Source of the DNA: an uncultured Clostridia bacterium
Lineage (GTDB): Bacteria > Bacillota > Clostridia > Oscillospirales > Acutalibacteraceae
DNA: 17,632 nt
Reading direction: 5' to 3'
Assembly: GCA_947567585.1 (NCBI GenBank)
Contig: CANONE010000027.1
Coordinates: 1 to 17,632 of the forward strand
Position numbers and translations under genes: made by a program. The notes beneath the pieces were generated by a model. It searched no databases, was not told the DNA's origin, and was given only the letters and a program-made list of their open reading frames with translations. Below, piece by piece: positions 7,498-15,348 of the stretch (its first letter is position 1; every line of letters starts with the position of its first letter).

Positions 7498-7526
7498 ATT
7501 GTAAACCATGTCCGGCCGTTTGTCAA
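7498..7526 (-). promoter_or_regulatory. SigA-type promoter for the HAD-DUF1836 operon
   Basis: On the - strand, a perfect -35 TTGACA (7526-7521) is separated by exactly 17 nt from the -10 TACAAT (7503-7498), which matches five of six consensus bases. The HAD start codon is 28 nt downstream of the -10, with a good ribosome binding site between. This is a near-ideal vegetative promoter. Confidence 0.85.
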
Positions 7527-7542
7527 ATTTTTCTGCGGCCGG
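7512..7542. repeat. perfect inverted repeat in the divergent promoter region
   Basis: CCGGCCG at 7512-7518 and CGGCCGG at 7536-7542 form a perfect 7-bp inverted repeat with a 17-nt spacer. Each arm contains the palindrome CGGCCG, and the palindrome centres are 23 bp apart, about two helical turns. The repeat spans the - strand -35 and abuts the + strand -35, as an operator for a regulator of both operons would. The repeat is seen directly; the operator role is inference. Confidence 0.5.
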
Positions 7543-7571
7543 TTGCGTTTGGCGGTCCGATATGATAAAAT
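7543..7571 (+). promoter_or_regulatory. SigA-type promoter for the pcrA-ABC operon
   Basis: A -35 TTGCGT (7543-7548), a 17-nt spacer and a -10 TAAAAT (7566-7571). The -10 matches five of six consensus bases and the -35 has the TTG core. The pcrA start codon is 34 nt downstream with a ribosome binding site between. No other promoter is evident before 15110. Confidence 0.7.
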
Positions 7572-7605
7572 CTAAGGGATTAGAAAACGGAGAGGAATTT
7601 GTGAT

Positions 7606-9984
7606 ATGGCATATAGCAAAGAGGAGATATTGGATTTGCGCCGCAAGGTGCTGGAAAAGGAGTTTTCCCGGATGAACCAGCGCCAACAGGAGGCCGTCTT
7701 TCACAGCGACGGCCCTCTGTTGATTTTAGCCGGGGCCGGCAGCGGCAAGACCACTGTGCTGGTAAACCGCATCGCCAATCTGGTGCGCTACGGGAAAGCC
7801 TACCACAGCGGCTTTTTGCAGCCGGAATTTACAGAGGAGGACGCGGCCGGCTGCCAGGCGTATATAGAGGGCGGGGCGCTTTCCCCCATAACCCAGGCCC
7901 GGCTTTCGGTGTCCGCCTGCCAGCCCTGGAAGATTATGGCCATTACCTTTACCAATAAAGCGGCGGGAGAGCTTAAGGAGAGGCTCTGCGCGATGCTGGG
8001 GGAAGCGGGACAGGACATCTGGGCCATGACCTTTCATTCCAGCTGCGCCCGGATGCTCCGGCGGGACGGGGACCGGCTGGGCTTTAGCAGCCATTTTACC
8101 ATCTATGACACCGACGACTCCCGCCGCCTGATGAAGGATGTGATGCGGGACCTGGATATCAACGAGAAGGCCCTGTCCCATAAGTCTATCCTCAACGCCG
8201 TCTCCCACGCCAAGGACAGCCTGATTTCTCCGGAGGAATACGAGGCCCAGGCAGGGGCGGACTTTCGCATGAAGGTGGTAGCCAGAGCCTATCGGGCCTA
8301 CCAGCGCCGCCTTCAGGACGCGGACGCCATGGATTTTGACGACCTGCTGGTAAATACCGTCCGGCTCTTTCGGGAATGCCCGGATGTGCTGGAATATTAT
8401 CAGGACCGGTTCCGCTATATCATGGTGGACGAGTATCAGGACACCAACCATGCCCAGTATGAATTTGTAAGCCTGCTGGCTAAAAAGCACAACAACCTCT
8501 GTGTGGTGGGCGACGACGACCAGAGCATCTATAAGTTCCGGGGCGCTACCATTGAGAATATCATGAACTTTGAAAGCGAGTTCCCCAGCGCCCAGGTGGT
8601 GCGCCTGGAGCAGAACTACCGCTCTACCCAAAATATCCTGGACGCCGCCAACGCGGTGATCGCCAATAACCTGGAACGCAAGGGCAAAACCCTTTGGACC
8701 GCCGCCGGAGCCGGAGAAAAGCTGCGCCTGCACACCGCCGAAAACGAGCAGGACGAGGCCGACCGCATTGCCCGGACCATTTTGGACGGGGTAGCGAAGG
8801 GGAGAAAGTTCTCGGACTATGCCATTTTGTACCGGATGAATTCCCAATCCCTGACCTTCGAACGGAATTTCGCCAAATCCGGCGTGCCCCACAGGATCAT
8901 TGGCGGCACCCGCTTCTTTGACCGCCGGGAGGTTCGGGACATGATCGCTTACCTCAGCGTCATCAACAATCCTGGAGACGAGATACGCCTGAGGCGGATT
9001 ATCAATGTGCCCCGGCGCAGCATTGGTGAGAAGACGGCGGATACCGCCGCGCAGATTGGCCAGCAGGTGGGGGAGAGCATGTTTCAGGTGATCTCCCATC
9101 CTGGTGATTTTCCGGCGATTGCCCGGGCGGCCAATAAGCTGCTGCCCTTTGTGGATATGATCAACCGGCTCATTGAGAAGAATGAAGACGGCATGGCTCC
9201 CAGCGAGCTGTACGGAGAACTGCTGACGGCCACAGGCTATCAGGATTTTTTAAAGACGGACGAGCCTGAGAAGGCGGAGGAACGCATAGAAAACGTACAG
9301 GAACTTTCCTCTATGCTGCAGCGCTATGAGGAGGAAAGCGGCGAAGAGGCCAGCCTGTCCGGATTCTTGGAAGAGGTGGCCCTGTTTACCGATATCGACA
9401 ACTACGACGCAGGGGCGGATTCCACTGTGCTGATGACCATTCACTCCGCCAAGGGCCTGGAATTTCCGGTGGTGTTTCTTCCCGGCTGGGAGGAAGGCGT
9501 GTTTCCCGGCAACGCGGTGCTTTACGACCCTTCCGAAGTAGAGGAGGAACGGCGGCTGGCCTATGTGGCCATTACCCGGGCCCGGGAGGAGCTGTATATT
9601 TACAACGCGGAAAGCCGGCTTATTTTCGGATCCACCAGCCACAACCGCATCTCCCGCTTTGCCGATGAAATCCCGGAGGAGCTGATAGAGCGCAGCCGTT
9701 CCCGGGACTATGGCTACCGTCCCGAAAGCCTGCGCTTTTCCGCCGGTAAGCAGGAACCCGAGCGAAAGCCCGGCGGCCTGCCCAGCTACCGCCCCGCCCC
9801 CCACAAGCCTACGCCGGCGGGGACCTATCAGCCGGGGGATACCGTGCAGCACAAAGCCTTTGGTACAGGGCTGATTATTACCGCCAAGCCGATGGCCAAC
9901 GACACCCTTTTGGAAATCGCCTTTGACAAGGTGGGCACCAAGAAGCTGATGGCCAATTTTGCCCGGCTGACAAAATTGGAGTAA
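7606..9984 (+). CDS. pcrA: ATP-dependent DNA helicase PcrA (UvrD/Rep family)
   Basis: A 792-residue superfamily 1A 3'-5' DNA helicase. It unwinds DNA in nucleotide excision and mismatch repair and removes RecA or stalled complexes. Visible motifs in order: the Q-motif region MNQRQQEAV, Walker A G43-AGSGKT-49, motif Ia AITFTNKAA, motif II VDEYQD (D275, E276), motif III GDDDQSIYKFRGA, motif IV EQNYRST, motif V TIHSAKGLEFPVVFLPGWEEGVFP and motif VI EEERRLAYVAITRAREEL. The C-terminal ~55 residues (GDTVQHKAFGTGLI through FARLTKLE) are the Tudor-like domain typical of PcrA/UvrD. Compared with Bacillus-type PcrA there are roughly 40 extra residues at about 61-108, between Walker A and motif Ia. ATG 7606 has AGAGGA 9 nt upstream. 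It heads the operon. Confidence 0.96.
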   Translation: MAYSKEEILDLRRKVLEKEFSRMNQRQQEAVFHSDGPLLILAGAGSGKTTVLVNRIANLVRYGKAYHSGFLQPEFTEEDAAGCQAYIEGGALSPITQARLSVSACQPWKIMAITFTNKAAGELKERLCAMLGEAGQDIWAMTFHSSCARMLRRDGDRLGFSSHFTIYDTDDSRRLMKDVMRDLDINEKALSHKSILNAVSHAKDSLISPEEYEAQAGADFRMKVVARAYRAYQRRLQDADAMDFDDLLVNTVRLFRECPDVLEYYQDRFRYIMVDEYQDTNHAQYEFVSLLAKKHNNLCVVGDDDQSIYKFRGATIENIMNFESEFPSAQVVRLEQNYRSTQNILDAANAVIANNLERKGKTLWTAAGAGEKLRLHTAENEQDEADRIARTILDGVAKGRKFSDYAILYRMNSQSLTFERNFAKSGVPHRIIGGTRFFDRREVRDMIAYLSVINNPGDEIRLRRIINVPRRSIGEKTADTAAQIGQQVGESMFQVISHPGDFPAIARAANKLLPFVDMINRLIEKNEDGMAPSELYGELLTATGYQDFLKTDEPEKAEERIENVQELSSMLQRYEEESGEEASLSGFLEEVALFTDIDNYDAGADSTVLMTIHSAKGLEFPVVFLPGWEEGVFPGNAVLYDPSEVEEERRLAYVAITRAREELYIYNAESRLIFGSTSHNRISRFADEIPEELIERSRSRDYGYRPESLRFSAGKQEPERKPGGLPSYRPAPHKPTPAGTYQPGDTVQHKAFGTGLIITAKPMANDTLLEIAFDKVGTKKLMANFARLTKLE

Positions 9985-9988
9985 CCGT

Positions 9989-10423
9989 ATGATTGCAATT
10001 TCCTTTGTTGATAGCGAGGCGCTGCTGAAACCGGCGCTAGACATGTGCTACCGGATCTTAGGAGAGAATCTGCGCGAACAGGGGCCGTATACATATGAAG
10101 CTTGGGCAGAGTGGATGAAACAAGAGCCGCGCCTGCTGTTATATGCGCACCGCGGGGAAGAGATCCTTGCCGCTGTGCTGGCCCGCCGGGAGAGCACGGC
10201 CAGCTTGATCTGCGGCTTTGTGGCCTGCGAAGAGAGGTACCGGGGGAAGGGAATTAGCAAACGGCTGATGATGGCTTTGGAGACGGAAGCCAGAGCGCGG
10301 GGGTTTCAGTATATTACCTTGGGCTCAAAAGCGGATGGATTTTACGAGAGCTGCGGGTATCGAGCCATTAAGATCATAGAGGGGCAGACTATCTACCAGA
10401 AAATGCTGAAAGGAGCCATATGA
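9989..10423 (+). CDS. GNAT-family N-acetyltransferase
   Basis: A 144-residue GNAT protein. The motif A region reads FVACEERYRGKGISKRLM, with R85-G-K-G88-I-S90; Ser90 stands where Gly or Ala is usual. The second half has YITLGSKADGFYESCGY, which matches the motif B tyrosine and GY turn. The start lies 4 nt after the pcrA stop and its GGAG sits inside the last pcrA codons, so it is translationally linked to pcrA. The 3' end overlaps the next gene. Substrate unknown. Confidence 0.8.
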   Translation: MIAISFVDSEALLKPALDMCYRILGENLREQGPYTYEAWAEWMKQEPRLLLYAHRGEEILAAVLARRESTASLICGFVACEERYRGKGISKRLMMALETEARARGFQYITLGSKADGFYESCGYRAIKIIEGQTIYQKMLKGAI

Positions 10424-11127
10424 TGCGGATATGTTTGACTGTTCCGGAGCGGTTCGCCGCCCAGAAGGAACTGCCCGCTGTTTTGAAGGGGGAAGCCGGC
10501 GGGACGCGGGAGCCTGTGGGGCTCTACGTGCTGCCGGAGGGCTTTCTCCGCTCGCCAGAGGACCTGGAGCTGGCTCTGGAGCTGACAAAGGAGCTTTCCG
10601 CCACTGTGGTGGCGGGATACCGGGACGGGGATTACGAGAGGGCCTTGGTTATAGAAAGCGGCGGGATTACCAGCCAATATACAAAGTGCATTTTGACCGG
10701 CGGCGAGCGGGCTAAGGGAAAGCGGGCGGGCGGAGAGATTCACTGCCTGAAAAGCCGTCTTGGAAAACTGGCCGTGCCCATCTGCTACGAACTGCATTTC
10801 CCAGAAGTCTGCCGGATTATGGCCCTGGAAAGCCCGGTACTGATGATCAATCCTATCGGTACCGGGATGTACCATAGACTGCAATACAACCAGTGGCGGG
10901 CGCTGGCCAGGGCCCGGGCCATTGAAAACGAGGCGCCAGTGGTGGGATGCTGCCACTTTTGCGGGGAGATTCCCCTGGCCTTTGCCTTTAGCAGCGCCGG
11001 AGAGAGCCTTTTGGAAGTGGAGAACCGGCATGGCGGCTTTTATCTTGAGATGGATCTGCGCCCGCAAAAGGCCATCGGGTATTTCCCGGACCGCCGGCCG
11101 GAGCTTTTTGAAAAGCTGGCAAAGTGA
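10420..11127 (+). CDS. carbon-nitrogen hydrolase (nitrilase superfamily)
   Basis: A 235-residue member of the nitrilase/amidase superfamily with a complete Glu-Lys-Cys catalytic set: E40 in YVLPEGF, K89 in QYTKCIL and C122 in VPICYELHFPEV. It should hydrolyse an amide or a related C-N bond in the cytoplasm. It is short for the family (usually about 260 or more residues), with compressed segments before the Lys. Two overlapping ATGs exist at 10420 and 10423. AAAGGAG at 10409-10415 is 4 nt from the first and 7 nt from the second, so 10423 may be the real start. It overlaps the upstream GNAT stop. Substrate is not deducible; neighbours suggest small-molecule amide chemistry. Confidence 0.83.
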   Translation: MMRICLTVPERFAAQKELPAVLKGEAGGTREPVGLYVLPEGFLRSPEDLELALELTKELSATVVAGYRDGDYERALVIESGGITSQYTKCILTGGERAKGKRAGGEIHCLKSRLGKLAVPICYELHFPEVCRIMALESPVLMINPIGTGMYHRLQYNQWRALARARAIENEAPVVGCCHFCGEIPLAFAFSSAGESLLEVENRHGGFYLEMDLRPQKAIGYFPDRRPELFEKLAK

Positions 11128-11142
11128 AAGGGGAGAAAAAAT

Positions 11143-11601
11143 GTGGTTAGACTAATAGAGTCGGAGAGCCGGAAAAAGTGGGCCTGCCGGGAGGTGCTGG
11201 AGGCTTTGCCGGACTGGTTTGGCAACCGGGATTCTCTGGAGGAATACGTAGAAAACTGCGGCAGGCTGCCCCTTTGGGCGGAGCTCGGACAGGGAGGGGC
11301 CCAGGGCTTTATCGCTTTTCGGCCCACCAGCCGGTATGCCGGGGAGATCTATGTGATGGGCGTAAAGCGGGAATGCCACAGGCAGGGCTTGGGCCGGGCG
11401 CTTTTCCAGGAGCTGTACCAGTACGCGAAGGAAAACGGGTTTCGCTTCCTGACGGTGAAAACTGTAGAAATGGGCCGCTACCCCGACTATGACCAAACCA
11501 ACCGTTTCTACCAGGCTCTAGGCTTTATGGAGCTGGAGTGTATTCCAGAGCTATGGGACGAGGCGAATCCCTGCCAGATTTATATAATGGATGTGAAATG
11601 A
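11143..11601 (+). CDS. GNAT-family N-acetyltransferase (GTG start)
   Basis: A 152-residue GNAT. The strand EIYVMGVKREC leads into the acetyl-CoA loop HRQGLGRALFQEL, and the C-terminal half has YDQTNRFYQALGFMELE, a classical motif B with Asn, FYQ and GF. The start is GTG 11143, 8 nt after a GGGGAG-type site ending at 11134. An ATG at 11141 overlaps it in another frame but gives only Met-Trp-Leu-Asp before a stop. The gene begins 15 nt after the nitrilase and ends one base before the first ABC gene. Substrate unknown. Confidence 0.82.
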   Translation: MVRLIESESRKKWACREVLEALPDWFGNRDSLEEYVENCGRLPLWAELGQGGAQGFIAFRPTSRYAGEIYVMGVKRECHRQGLGRALFQELYQYAKENGFRFLTVKTVEMGRYPDYDQTNRFYQALGFMELECIPELWDEANPCQIYIMDVK

Positions 11602-11602
11602 C

Positions 11603-13327
11603 ATGAAAAGGCTGCTGATCTACCTGAAAGAATACCGGAAGGAGTGCGTGCTGGGCCCTCTGTTCAAGCTGCTGGAGGCCAGCTTTGAGCTGCTGGTACC
11701 CTTGGTGATGGCCTCGGTAATTGACGTGGGCATTGCCCAGGGGGACCGGGACTATGTAATCCGCATGTGCCTGGTGCTGGTGGCGCTGGGGGCGGTGGGG
11801 CTCTGCTGCTCGCTGACCGCCCAGTTTTTCGCGGCAAAAGCTTCGGTGGGCTTTGCGGCAAAGCTTCGGGCGGCGCTGTTTGGCCGTATTCAGAGCCTCG
11901 GCTACGCCGATATGGACCGGGTGGGAACCTCCACCATGATCACCCGGATGACCAGCGATGTGAACCAGGTGCAAAACGGCATGAACCTGACCCTGCGGCT
12001 TTTGCTGCGCTCCCCCTTTGTGGTATTTGGGGCTATGGCGATGGCTTTTACCATTGACTGGAAAGCCGCGCTGGTGTTTGTGGCGGTGATTCCCCTGCTG
12101 TCCGTGGTGGTTTTCGGCGTGATGCTCTGGACCATGCCCCGGTATAAGCAGGTGCAGGGAAGGCTGGACCAGGTGCTGGGGGCTACCCGGGAAAACCTCA
12201 CCGGCGTCCGGGTGGTGCGGGCCTTTGGCCGGGAAGCCGGAGAAATAGAGAGCTTTGAGATGCAGAACAACGCGCTGACCCATTTGCAGGTCTTTGTAGG
12301 GAAGGTATCCGCCCTGATGAATCCCGTGACCTACATGATCGTCAATCTGGGGGCCGTGGTATTGATCTGGGCAGGAGCCCTCCGGGTGGACGCCGGGATT
12401 ATCACCCAGGGGGCGGTGGTAGCTCTGCTCAACTACATGTCCCAGATACTGGTAGAGCTTGTAAAGCTTGCCAATCTGATTATCAATATCACAAAAGCCC
12501 TGGCCTGCGCCAACCGGGTGGCGGACGTTCTGGATTTGGAGCCCAGCATGCCCTCTCCGGCGGCGGGCGAGACAGGCAGCGGCGGAGCGGTGGAGTTTGA
12601 CAATGTTTCCCTTACCTATCCCGGGGCGGGGGCGCCCTCCTTGGCTGGAATCAGCTTTCGGGCCAAAGCGGGGGAGACCATTGGCATTATAGGGGGCACG
12701 GGCAGCGGCAAAAGCTCTCTTGTGAACCTGATCCCCCGGTTTTATGAGGCCACCGGCGGCCGGGTGCTCGTTGGCGGCGTGGACGTGCGGAACTGGCCCC
12801 TGGAGGCGCTTCGAAGCAAAATCGGCGTGGTTCCCCAAAAGGCGGTGCTCTTTAAGGGCAGCATCCGGGAAAATATTTCCTGGGGCAAGGAGAACGCCGG
12901 CGGCCAGGAGCTATGGCAGGCCCTGGAGGCGGCCCAGGCCAAGGATTTTGTAGAGGAGAAGCCTCAGGGCCTGGACGAACCGGTGGAACAGGGGGGCCGG
13001 AATTTTTCCGGCGGCCAGCGGCAGCGGCTGACCATTGCCCGGGCCCTGGTACGCCGCCCGGAGATCCTCATTTTAGACGACAGCGCCAGCGCGCTGGATT
13101 TTGCCACGGACGCCCGGCTGCGGGAGGCCATCCGAAAGCTGGACTATCGCCCTACGGTCTTCATTGTGTCTCAGCGGGCCTCGTCCATCCAGCACGCGGA
13201 TCAGATTGTGGTGTTGGACGACGGCCAGCCGGTAGGCGTGGGAACCCATAAGGAGCTATTGGAAAGCTGCCAGGTGTACCGGGAAATTTACGAATCCCAG
13301 TTTGAGAAAGGGGGGGAAGGGGCATGA
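11603..13327 (+). CDS. ABC exporter half-transporter, degenerate-site subunit
   Basis: A 574-residue type IV ABC exporter half: an N-terminal membrane domain with about six hydrophobic segments (roughly residues 15-310) fused to a nucleotide-binding domain (roughly 325-570). Walker A is G364-GTGSGK-S371, the Q-loop is VVPQKAVLF and the signature is canonical F468-SGGQ-472. Walker B is LILDD with D493 in place of the catalytic Glu, and the H-switch has Q524 (IVSQRASS) in place of His. These changes mark the degenerate-site subunit of a heterodimeric exporter such as the BmrCD or TM287/288 types. ATG 11603 follows the upstream TGA by one base. The stop overlaps the partner gene by 4 bp (ATGA). 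Substrate unknown: drug, peptide or lipid are all possible. Confidence 0.92.
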   Translation: MKRLLIYLKEYRKECVLGPLFKLLEASFELLVPLVMASVIDVGIAQGDRDYVIRMCLVLVALGAVGLCCSLTAQFFAAKASVGFAAKLRAALFGRIQSLGYADMDRVGTSTMITRMTSDVNQVQNGMNLTLRLLLRSPFVVFGAMAMAFTIDWKAALVFVAVIPLLSVVVFGVMLWTMPRYKQVQGRLDQVLGATRENLTGVRVVRAFGREAGEIESFEMQNNALTHLQVFVGKVSALMNPVTYMIVNLGAVVLIWAGALRVDAGIITQGAVVALLNYMSQILVELVKLANLIINITKALACANRVADVLDLEPSMPSPAAGETGSGGAVEFDNVSLTYPGAGAPSLAGISFRAKAGETIGIIGGTGSGKSSLVNLIPRFYEATGGRVLVGGVDVRNWPLEALRSKIGVVPQKAVLFKGSIRENISWGKENAGGQELWQALEAAQAKDFVEEKPQGLDEPVEQGGRNFSGGQRQRLTIARALVRRPEILILDDSASALDFATDARLREAIRKLDYRPTVFIVSQRASSIQHADQIVVLDDGQPVGVGTHKELLESCQVYREIYESQFEKGGEGA

Positions 13328-15069
13328 AGGCGAAAGCGGGAAAGGGTACGCTGAAAAAGGTGCTGCGCTATATCCGGCGGTACTGGTTTTTTGTGGGGCT
13401 TTCCATAGCGCTGGCAGGGGCTTCTGTGGCGGCAAGCCTCTACATCCCCATTCTCACCGGCGACGCGGTGGACTTGATTTTAGGCCCTGGCCGGGTGGAT
13501 TTTCCAGCGGTGTGGGAGATTCTTCTGCGGGTAGGGGCAATCACGGGCATGGCCGCTTTGGCCCAGTGGCTGATGAGCGTTATCAATAACCGGATTACCT
13601 ACCGGGTGGTTCGGGATATCCGTAACGAGGCGTTCCGGCATTTGCAGAAGCTGCCCCTCAAATATATGGACGCCCACCCTGCCGGCGAGATTGTCAGCCG
13701 GGTCATCGCCGATGTGGACCAGTTTGCCGACGGCCTTTTGATGGGCTTTACCCAGCTTTTTACCGGCGTCATTACCATTCTGGGTACCCTGGGCTTTATG
13801 TTCTCCGTGAACGTGACCATCACTTTGGTGGTGCTGCTGGTCACGCCGGTATCCCTGGTAGTGGCAGCGTTTATCGCCAAGAGCACCTACAGCATGTTCC
13901 GGCTGCAATCTCAGGTACGGGGAGAGCAGACGGGCTTTGTAGACGAGATGGTGGGAAACCAGAAGGTGGTCCAGGCGTTTGGCCAGGAAAGGCGGGCCCA
14001 GGCCCGGTTCGGCGAGATCAACGAGCGGCTGCGGCAGTGCTCCCTGCGGGCCATCTTCTTTTCCTCCATTACCAACCCTTCCACCCGGTTTGTCAATTCC
14101 CTGGTGTATACGGGCGTAGGGATTGTCGGGGCGCTTTCGGTAATCGGCGGCGGGCTTTCGGTGGGACAGCTTTCCTGCTTTTTAAGCTACGCCAACCAGT
14201 ACACCAAGCCCTTTAACGAGATTTCAGGCGTGGTCACCGAGCTGCAAAACGCTTTGGCCTGCGCGGCCCGGGTTTTTGAGCTGATAGAGGAGGAGCCGCA
14301 GGTACCCGACGCTCCCGGAGCTATCGAACTGGGTACGGCCCAGGGCCAGGTGGAAATTCATCAGGTAGATTTTGCCTACCGCCCCGGCCAGCGGCTGATT
14401 AAGGACTTTAACTTAAGCGTGCGCCCCGGCCAGCGGGTGGCCCTGGTAGGCCCCACAGGCTGCGGCAAGACCACGGTGATCAACCTGTTGATGCGCTTTT
14501 ACGATGTGGACGCGGGATGTATTCAAGTGGATGGAGAGGACGTCCGCAGTCTTACCCGCAGGAGCCTGCGGCGGAACTTCGGCATGGTTTTGCAGGACAC
14601 CTGGCTGAAAAACGGGACTGTCCGGGAAAATATTGCTTACGGCCGCCCGGACGCCCCTTTGGAGGAAGTCATGGAGGCCGCTAAGGCCGCCCATGCCCAC
14701 AGTTTTATCAAACGCCTTCCCCAAGGGTATGACACGGTCATCGGCGAAGAGGCCGGGGGCCTTAGCCAAGGGCAAAAGCAGCTTTTGTGTATTGCCCGGG
14801 TTATGCTCTCTTTGCCGTCTATGCTGATTCTGGACGAGGCCACCTCCTCCATCGACACCCGGACGGAGATTCGTATTCAGCGCGCCTTTGCCAAGATGAT
14901 GAAAGGCCGTACCAGCTTCATTGTAGCCCACCGGCTCTCTACCATTCGGGACGCGGACGTGATTCTGGTTATGCGGGATGGGCATATCATTGAGCAGGGA
15001 AATCATAAGGAGCTCTTGGAAAAGGGCGGATTCTACTGGGAACTGTATAATAGCCAGTTCGCACACTGA
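13324..15069 (+). CDS. ABC exporter half-transporter, catalytic-site subunit
   Basis: A 581-residue ABC exporter half that pairs with the preceding gene. The N-terminal ~320 residues hold about six membrane segments; the nucleotide-binding domain follows. Walker A is G376-PTGCGK-T383, Walker B is LILDEAT with catalytic E505, and the H-switch is IVAHRLST with H536; all are canonical. The signature is L480-SQGQ-484 with Gln in place of the first Gly of LSGGQ. In a head-to-tail dimer this weak signature faces the partner's defective Walker B and H-switch. The start overlaps the upstream stop by 4 bp, and a purine-rich GGGGGAAGG run precedes it. It is the last gene of the operon, followed by a hairpin terminator. 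Confidence 0.93.
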   Translation: MKAKAGKGTLKKVLRYIRRYWFFVGLSIALAGASVAASLYIPILTGDAVDLILGPGRVDFPAVWEILLRVGAITGMAALAQWLMSVINNRITYRVVRDIRNEAFRHLQKLPLKYMDAHPAGEIVSRVIADVDQFADGLLMGFTQLFTGVITILGTLGFMFSVNVTITLVVLLVTPVSLVVAAFIAKSTYSMFRLQSQVRGEQTGFVDEMVGNQKVVQAFGQERRAQARFGEINERLRQCSLRAIFFSSITNPSTRFVNSLVYTGVGIVGALSVIGGGLSVGQLSCFLSYANQYTKPFNEISGVVTELQNALACAARVFELIEEEPQVPDAPGAIELGTAQGQVEIHQVDFAYRPGQRLIKDFNLSVRPGQRVALVGPTGCGKTTVINLLMRFYDVDAGCIQVDGEDVRSLTRRSLRRNFGMVLQDTWLKNGTVRENIAYGRPDAPLEEVMEAAKAAHAHSFIKRLPQGYDTVIGEEAGGLSQGQKQLLCIARVMLSLPSMLILDEATSSIDTRTEIRIQRAFAKMMKGRTSFIVAHRLSTIRDADVILVMRDGHIIEQGNHKELLEKGGFYWELYNSQFAH

Positions 15070-15079
15070 GCGGATGACG

Positions 15080-15110
15080 GGCGTTGCCGGACATGGCAGC
15101 GCCTATTTTC
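15080..15110 (+). terminator. probable intrinsic terminator of the pcrA-ABC operon
   Basis: A 9-bp stem with one G-U pair: GGCGTTGCC at 15080-15088 pairs with GGCAGCGCC at 15095-15103, with a 6-nt loop, followed by TATTTTC. It lies 11 nt after the ABC stop codon. The T-run is short, so termination may be incomplete. Confidence 0.65.
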
Positions 15111-15348
15111 CGCCTTAGCCCGCTGTGGGGGACCGACGGAGAAAGCATTATGACTTATGAACATAAAAGCTTCTTGTGCAGTCAGACGAATATATTTTCT
15201 TTCCCCAAATCCGCTTGATTTCCCTCTTCGTTCATGGTAACATTTTAACGTTATTTCTGGAATAAATGAGAAAAATTGGCTGTTTTCCTCATAACTGTTT
15301 CAGAGGTAAAAATCTGCCGCCCCTTTGGCGGCAAAAAAGAGAGGTTGA
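15111..15348 (+). promoter_or_regulatory. AT-rich leader of the SLH protein gene, with candidate promoter
   Basis: This non-coding stretch is clearly AT-richer than the rest of the window. The best promoter candidate is TTGATT (15215-15220), 17 nt, TAACAT (15238-15243), with four of six matches in each box. That would give a leader of about 100 nt. An 8-bp palindrome, TAACGTTA, lies at 15246-15253. A small ORF with a GGAG upstream (15150-15218, 22 codons) is also present but is not convincing as a gene. I see no known riboswitch pattern. Confidence 0.35.
15315..15333 (+). promoter_or_regulatory. 5'-UTR hairpin before the SLH gene
   Basis: A perfect 7-bp stem, TGCCGCC (15315-15321) and GGCGGCA (15327-15333), with a 5-nt loop CCTTT. 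An A-run and the AGAGG ribosome binding site (15340-15344) follow. On the + strand it has no T-run, so it is not a terminator there. It may stabilise the mRNA or affect ribosome access. Confidence 0.5.

Noticed and set aside
15150..15218. 22-codon ORF beginning MTYEHKSFL upstream of the SLH gene
   Set aside because: Too short and without a recognisable family; kept only as part of the leader finding.
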